A stretch of DNA of 64,000 nucleotides from Peromyscus leucopus (lineage: Eukaryota; Chordata; Mammalia; Rodentia; Cricetidae). The notes beneath the pieces are model-generated. The model was not told the DNA's origin. It did no database searches and worked only from the letters and a program-made list of their open reading frames with translations. Every line of letters starts with the position of its first letter. Positions within the stretch are counted from its first letter, which is position 1. The translations under genes were made by a program, and so were the position numbers. The stretch is taken from NCBI RefSeq assembly GCF_004664715.2, contig NC_051084.1:59701334-59765333 (forward strand). Reading direction: 5' to 3'. Below are positions 59,900 to 64,000 of the stretch, in pieces.

Positions 59900-60420
59900 T
59901 GTCTTCAGCTGGCAGCAACGTGTGCAGTAGAATAAGCAATTCATCATTTCCTCTGCAATGAGTTGGCCTGTTCACTCTCCTCTCAGCAAATACCTGTTTG
60001 CATGGATTGCATAGAATAATATCAGGATCTAGATATCATCCAGATCATCGAAGAGCTTGGGAGGAAATCTGAACCATAAGGAAAGCATCAAAGAGCTCAA
60101 GTGAGTGAGTAGAGTGGTAGGTAGAAGGCATGCTGGGTAGTTATTTAAAGAGGTTGGTGAAGAGCCAGAGGAAAGGAATTCCAGGCAGAGAAGAGGGTGT
60201 ATCCAACACTCCCTTTTGAGTTCATACATGTACAATATCTGTTTAAGAAGTTGAAGGAAGGCCAAAGAAAGCAAGGAGAAGGGCAGCAGTGTATTACATA
60301 AGCAAGTCTTCCTGTGAGGTCTCGGAGGCCTTTGAGTCTTGGAAAGCTTTCACTGAGAAGCCATTCACAGAAGGAAGAATTTTAACACAGTATAAATCAC
60401 AAATGGGCTGGCCAAAAGTC
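59900..60420 (+). repeat. Ancestral mammalian interspersed repeat, family not named
   Basis: 'gaaaggaattccaggcagag', 'gaaggaaggccaaagaaagc', 'ggaaagctttcactgagaag' and 'ccattcacagaaggaagaat' align in order with the ancient repeat also seen at 2690 and 48480, here its earlier part ('ggaattccaggcagagg'). Confidence 0.38.
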
Positions 60421-60717
60421 AGGTGGTCATGGTGACACACTCATGGGGATTGAGGCAAGAGAGATAAGGCAAAGCAGGAGAATTTAGTCAAGAAATTGTT
60501 CAAACAATGAAATAGGAACAGTGTTCCAGTTGACTTTTCTGATAATGTGGTAAACACCATGACCAAAAGCTACTTGGAGAGGAAAGGGTTTATTTGACTT
60601 AAAAATTCATTTCCCAATCCATCATTACTATGAGAAGTCTGAGCAGGAACCCAAGGGCCGGAGCCTAGAGGCAGAAACAATGGAGAAAGGCTGCTCACTG
60701 GCTCATGCTCCCCCGCA

Positions 60718-60790
60718 CTCCACCACCGCCATAACCACCACCACCTTCTCCTTCTCTACCTTCTCCTCCTCTTCCTCTTCTTCCTCTTCT
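60718..60790. repeat. CCA/CCT/TTC-rich simple repeat
   Basis: A run of CAC/ACC units passes into TCC/TTC units. It lies at the left (3') edge of an inverted B1 and may derive from its tail. Confidence 0.85.
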
Positions 60791-60920
60791 TTTCTCTCTG
60801 TAACAGCTTTATCAGTCCAGGGAGTCACTTTGTATATCAGGCTAGCCTCAACTCACAGAGTTCCACCTGCCTCTGCCCCTGAGTGTTAGGAATAAAGGTG
60901 TACGCCACCACACCCACCTT
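60790..60920 (-). mobile_element. B1 SINE
   Basis: Antisense B1: 'gtcactttgtatatcaggct', 'agcctcaactcacagagttc', 'cacctgcctctgcccctgag', 'aataaaggtgtacgccacca'. Inserted in the surrounding repeat. Confidence 0.85.
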
Positions 60921-61120
60921 AAGCTCCTGTTTTTATACAGACTAGGAGGACTACCTTCCCAAGGATGGCAACATTCAGAGTCCCACATAAATCACCAGTC
61001 AAGACAGTTCTTTGATGACACAGTCACAAGCCATCCTGATGGAATAATCCTTTCATTGAAACTCACTCTTCCCAGATGACTCTAGTTTGTGTCAGATTGA
61101 TCATAAAGACTATCCAGACC

Positions 61121-62274
61121 CAGGGGAGGGGATTTCCAAGCACAGTGTGCCCTCCAGAGTGCCTTGTGTTCTATGAGTCGTGATTGAGCTGATGTATTTT
61201 CCTCATAAAGTTGTAAACATGTGCACAAATGTAAAACACATATGAAATTAAATATTTTAGAAATTTTATTGTATTATTGTAGGGACTCTTCAATCTTGAA
61301 GATTAAAAAAATACCTATGAAGAGGAAAATTAAATAAAAAAAGAAAATATTAGATTTTTCTATTTTAAGCAGTTTTAGTTTGTGGGTTTTTTTTTCCCCA
61401 TCCTGATGCTCTATTGAGACAGAAGATTTAATAATTCTGTCATTGTTTGAACACTCCTAGGAAAGCAAATATTTAATAATGTATACCAGATAAAGTATTT
61501 TTATTTTAAACAGATATGTTTTACTAAGTAAAATCAAGTTAAGAAGATATAGAACATGTCTGTCATAAGCAGAAAATCTTTTAGCTATATATTCTATCAC
61601 AAATGAATGTATTTTTCAGGGACATGTTTTCCACATATTATTTTTAGCTAGAAGATTTTGTCAAAAGTGTGAGGCATTTTTCTTTCATACACAATGAGGG
61701 ATAATCAGTATCATAGTTTTTGTAGCATGTGCAGTGGAGATCAATATAAATTTTCTATTGATAATAGAAGCAATAAGAGATCCAAGTAGAAAATTATATA
61801 TTTTTTTTGTCATTTAGAATGAAATTAGAACAGCCAGTAGCTTGAAAATAAAGAATACACGGAACACTGACATTTCCAATTCACGGTTATAATTAGAAAG
61901 TGACAGAACTTGAAAAAAATGCGTGGCTTTCATAGTCTTCCTTTTCTTTTTGTGATTTTCAGGCTAATACACATCATTCGATGCCAGTTCACCAAATTTC
62001 CCAAAGCCCCTCTTTTCTGCTGTAACCCTGTTAGTAATGACATTGTAGTTTTTTCTCTCTGCATGCTCAGTGGAAACTTATTTCATTTCTTGTATCCTAA
62101 TTCTTCAGTTCTATAGAAGTGTTAGATGTTGTCATGAGCTGACTAGTCCTTGGTTACCTCCCCCACTTCAGCCCTGCTGATAGCCATGGACCATCTCCTA
62201 ATGATTCTGGGTAGTTCTTGTTTCAGTGACCCTTAAGATGAGGGCTTGTTTGCCTGCAGTTGACCTTCTTTTCT
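61121..62274. other. Unassigned AT-rich sequence
   Basis: No gene or recognised repeat. Strongly AT-rich between 61200 and 61900. Confidence 0.45.
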
Positions 62275-62400
62275 CTACTTCCCTCTCTCTCTCTCTCCCT
62301 CCGTCCCTCCCCTACTCTCTCTGTCTCTTTTTATCTCTGTCTCTCTTTGTCACTATCTCTCTTTGTCTCAGTCTCCCTGAGTCCCTGTATAGAGATCATT
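62275..62400. repeat. Pyrimidine-rich (TCTC/TCCC) simple repeat
   Basis: An imperfect CT-rich tract of about 125 bases. The SLSL protein it would encode is not credible. Confidence 0.85.
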
Positions 62401-63367
62401 TGAGCCCAATTGCCTCTGTTATTCTATAGAGTGTCTTCTCTTGCTCCTGTCCTTCATTCTTTCCTTGATTGTATCATTGAGCACACATGCACAGGTCACT
62501 TTTACACCTGATGTCCAGGGTTTATCTCAAGCAGCCTCTCAGAGATTCTCTACACCTCCCATTCTCCTCACACAACTTTACACAAAAATGATCATTTTCC
62601 ATGGGCAAAAGACAACATGCTTTTAAGAAGATGTCCTGAAGACAGTGACTTTGCAAGCCCATACAGACTTTGGATTGGGCTAACTTCATAGCAGCATTTG
62701 ATCAGCCCCAGTATGTATGTAACAGCTGAGATTTGACAACATATACTCTCAGCTTGCACGTGGAAGACAAAAATATGCTTATCAGTTACTGTCACTAGTG
62801 TTCCCAGCAGATAGGAAGTAGACCCAGATCTAGAGTATCAGTGGTATCTGGATCATGAACACAAGATGAATTTAAACTATGGGAATGGTTAGTATGTATT
62901 ATAAATGCTTAGTCCTAAGAGTTCACATATTAGAAAGCTAATCACAAATTCATGTTAATTTTCAGGTGGAGTTTTCTTTGGGGGGGCATAATCTTGGTTA
63001 GATAAATATATAGGGCTAGAGCCCTATGCCTCAATCAGAAGATGGGAACTTAAGTGAGCATACTCATTCTTGTTTACCATGTGATACCCTCGGCCATGTT
63101 ATGATACAGCAAAAAGGCCTTTATCAAATGCTAAATAGATGACAGTACTATGTTTGGGGGTGTGTCAACCTTTAGAATCATAAGCCAAGTAAAATCCTAC
63201 TCTTTATCCATAACGTGGGCTCTGGTGTTTTGTTAGAAAATAGAAACTATATCAAGACATATTCAAGAAGAAGAACTGTCTGGTTTGTGGGTTTTGTGAA
63301 TTAATGGAGAAACCTTTGATTTAAATGTTAAAAGAATATATATTTTATTTATTTAAAAATTAGATTT
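62401..63367. other. Unassigned sequence
   Basis: No recognised gene or repeat. Confidence 0.45.
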
Positions 63368-63509
63368 GTAGCAGTGTAGTGGTGCAGGCCTTTATTCCCA
63401 GCACTTGGAGGCATAGGCAGGTGAAGCTCTGTGAATTTGAGGCCAGTCTGGTCTACAAAGTGACTTCCAGGGATGTCAGAGATATGTAGTGAAACCCTGT
63501 CTCAAAAAT
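63368..63509 (+). mobile_element. B1 SINE
   Basis: 'gtagcagtgtagtggtgcag', 'gcctttattcccagcacttg', 'gaggccagtctggtctacaa', 'agtgacttccagggatgtca' and 'gaaaccctgtctcaaaaatg' give a near-full-length B1 whose tail has become (TAA)n. Confidence 0.9.
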
Positions 63510-63511
63510 GC

Positions 63512-63547
<36 letters not shown>
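63512..63547. repeat. (ATA)n microsatellite in a B1 tail
   Basis: About 12 trinucleotide units directly after the B1 body. The poly-Asn frame is an artefact. Confidence 0.95.
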
Positions 63548-63559
63548 TAAAATTTAGAT

Positions 63560-63715
63560 TTGTTTCTTTTATGTTTATGAGTGTTTTGCCTGTATGTATG
63601 TGTATGCCTGGTACCCTCAGAGGTCAGAAGAGGGTGTTGGATCCCCTCGAACAGGAATTATGCCTGATTTTGAACCATCATGTGAGTGCTGGGAACCAAA
63701 CCTATGTCTTTTACA
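63560..63715 (-). mobile_element. B3 SINE, 5'-truncated
   Basis: Antisense B3 words: 'atgagtgttttgcctgtatg', 'tatgcctggtaccctcagag', 'gtcagaagagggtgttggat', 'catgtgagtgctgggaacca'. The tRNA-like end is missing on the right. Confidence 0.75.
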
Positions 63716-63828
63716 AAATCAGTGCTTTGGGGACATATATTTTATCACATCAAAAGAAAGCTTATTATCTAGATAATAAAAAGAAAATTAATGTTAACCT
63801 ATTTAAAGTTTAATGGATGAAATTAAAT

Positions 63829-63830
<2 letters not shown>

Positions 63831-63871
<41 letters not shown>
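63831..63871. repeat. (GT)20 microsatellite
   Basis: An uninterrupted GT run close to the window end. The last 130 bases are unassigned. Confidence 0.96.
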
Positions 63872-63872
<1 letters not shown>

Positions 63873-64000
63873 TGAGTTATATGCTTGTAAAGCCCTACAT
63901 AATATTCACCTGTTTTTCTAAAGTAACAGTGGACAATCTCTACTAGTTTGTAATTTCATTCACTTATCCAGATTTTATCCAGATCTTCACTATTTCCATA

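Larger units (their letters stand above)
60500..61120. repeat. Rodent medium-reiterated repeat, interrupted
   Basis: The left part, 60500-60715 ('ggtaaacaccatgaccaaaa', 'gctacttggagaggaaaggg', 'tttatttgacttaaaa'), and the right part, 60925-61120 ('actaccttcccaaggatggc', 'cagatgactctagtttgtgt', 'cagattgatcataaagacta'), are the two ends of one very common rodent repeat. Between them are a pyrimidine simple repeat and a B1. I think it belongs to the RMER group, but the name is unverified. Confidence 0.6.

Overview
This is non-coding mammalian nuclear DNA from a rodent, most likely a cricetid (vole, deer mouse or hamster group) rather than mouse or rat. It is AT-rich and CpG-poor and carries typical rodent repeats: B1, B2/B3-type, B4/ID-type SINEs, Lx/L1 tails, ERVL-MaLR LTRs and many (GT)n and (GA)n microsatellites. 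The cricetid inference rests on the B1 3' ends at 7057 and 35301, which read 'gaaaggcgcaaagctacac' or close to it, and on several repeats that look like cricetid families. No species can be named from sequence alone.

No intact protein-coding gene could be supported. The open reading frames are short, begin at arbitrary ATGs, and mostly run through SINEs, microsatellites or L1 tails. The one gene-derived element is a processed GAPDH pseudogene on the minus strand at about 39531-40726, intronless, disabled, and flanked by a 9-bp target-site duplication. The only exon-like spot (53592-53672, with a consensus GTAAGT donor) is weak and may be an old repeat. The window is best read as intergenic or deep intronic sequence.

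Layout: 0-8 kb has a MaLR LTR, an ancestral repeat and an L1 3' end carrying a B1. 7.6-8.3 kb is an Lx tail. 10-14.5 kb holds an old L1 fragment, GT/GA tracts, a cricetid-type repeat and a MaLR LTR. 19.1-19.9 kb is a tRNA-derived SINE split by an ERVK-type LTR with a 35-bp poly(C) run. 21-24.2 kb has B4/B3 SINEs, a nested insertion and a MaLR LTR. 26.0-26.8 kb is an L1 tail with a small inverted segment. 28-33 kb has B1, Lx-like sequence, B4 and a second copy of the 12-kb repeat. 34.8-36.5 kb is a SINE/L1 cluster. 39.5-40.7 kb is the GAPDH pseudogene. 42.3-42.8 kb is another Lx tail. 43.8-51.6 kb has ID-B1, B2 and B4 SINEs, an ancestral repeat and an LTR-like element. 55-56.5 kb is a SINE pile-up. 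58.36-58.56 kb is a complete hAT-type transposon with 8-bp duplications. 60.5-61.1 kb is a rodent repeat interrupted by B1. The last 700 bp hold B1, (TAA)n, B3 and (GT)n.

There are no genes working together here. The informative structure is the record of retrotransposition and nesting. No new biological system was found; the findings are mainly well-delimited insertions plus a few unexplained stretches. Family names are from memory of consensus sequences, and no database search was run.
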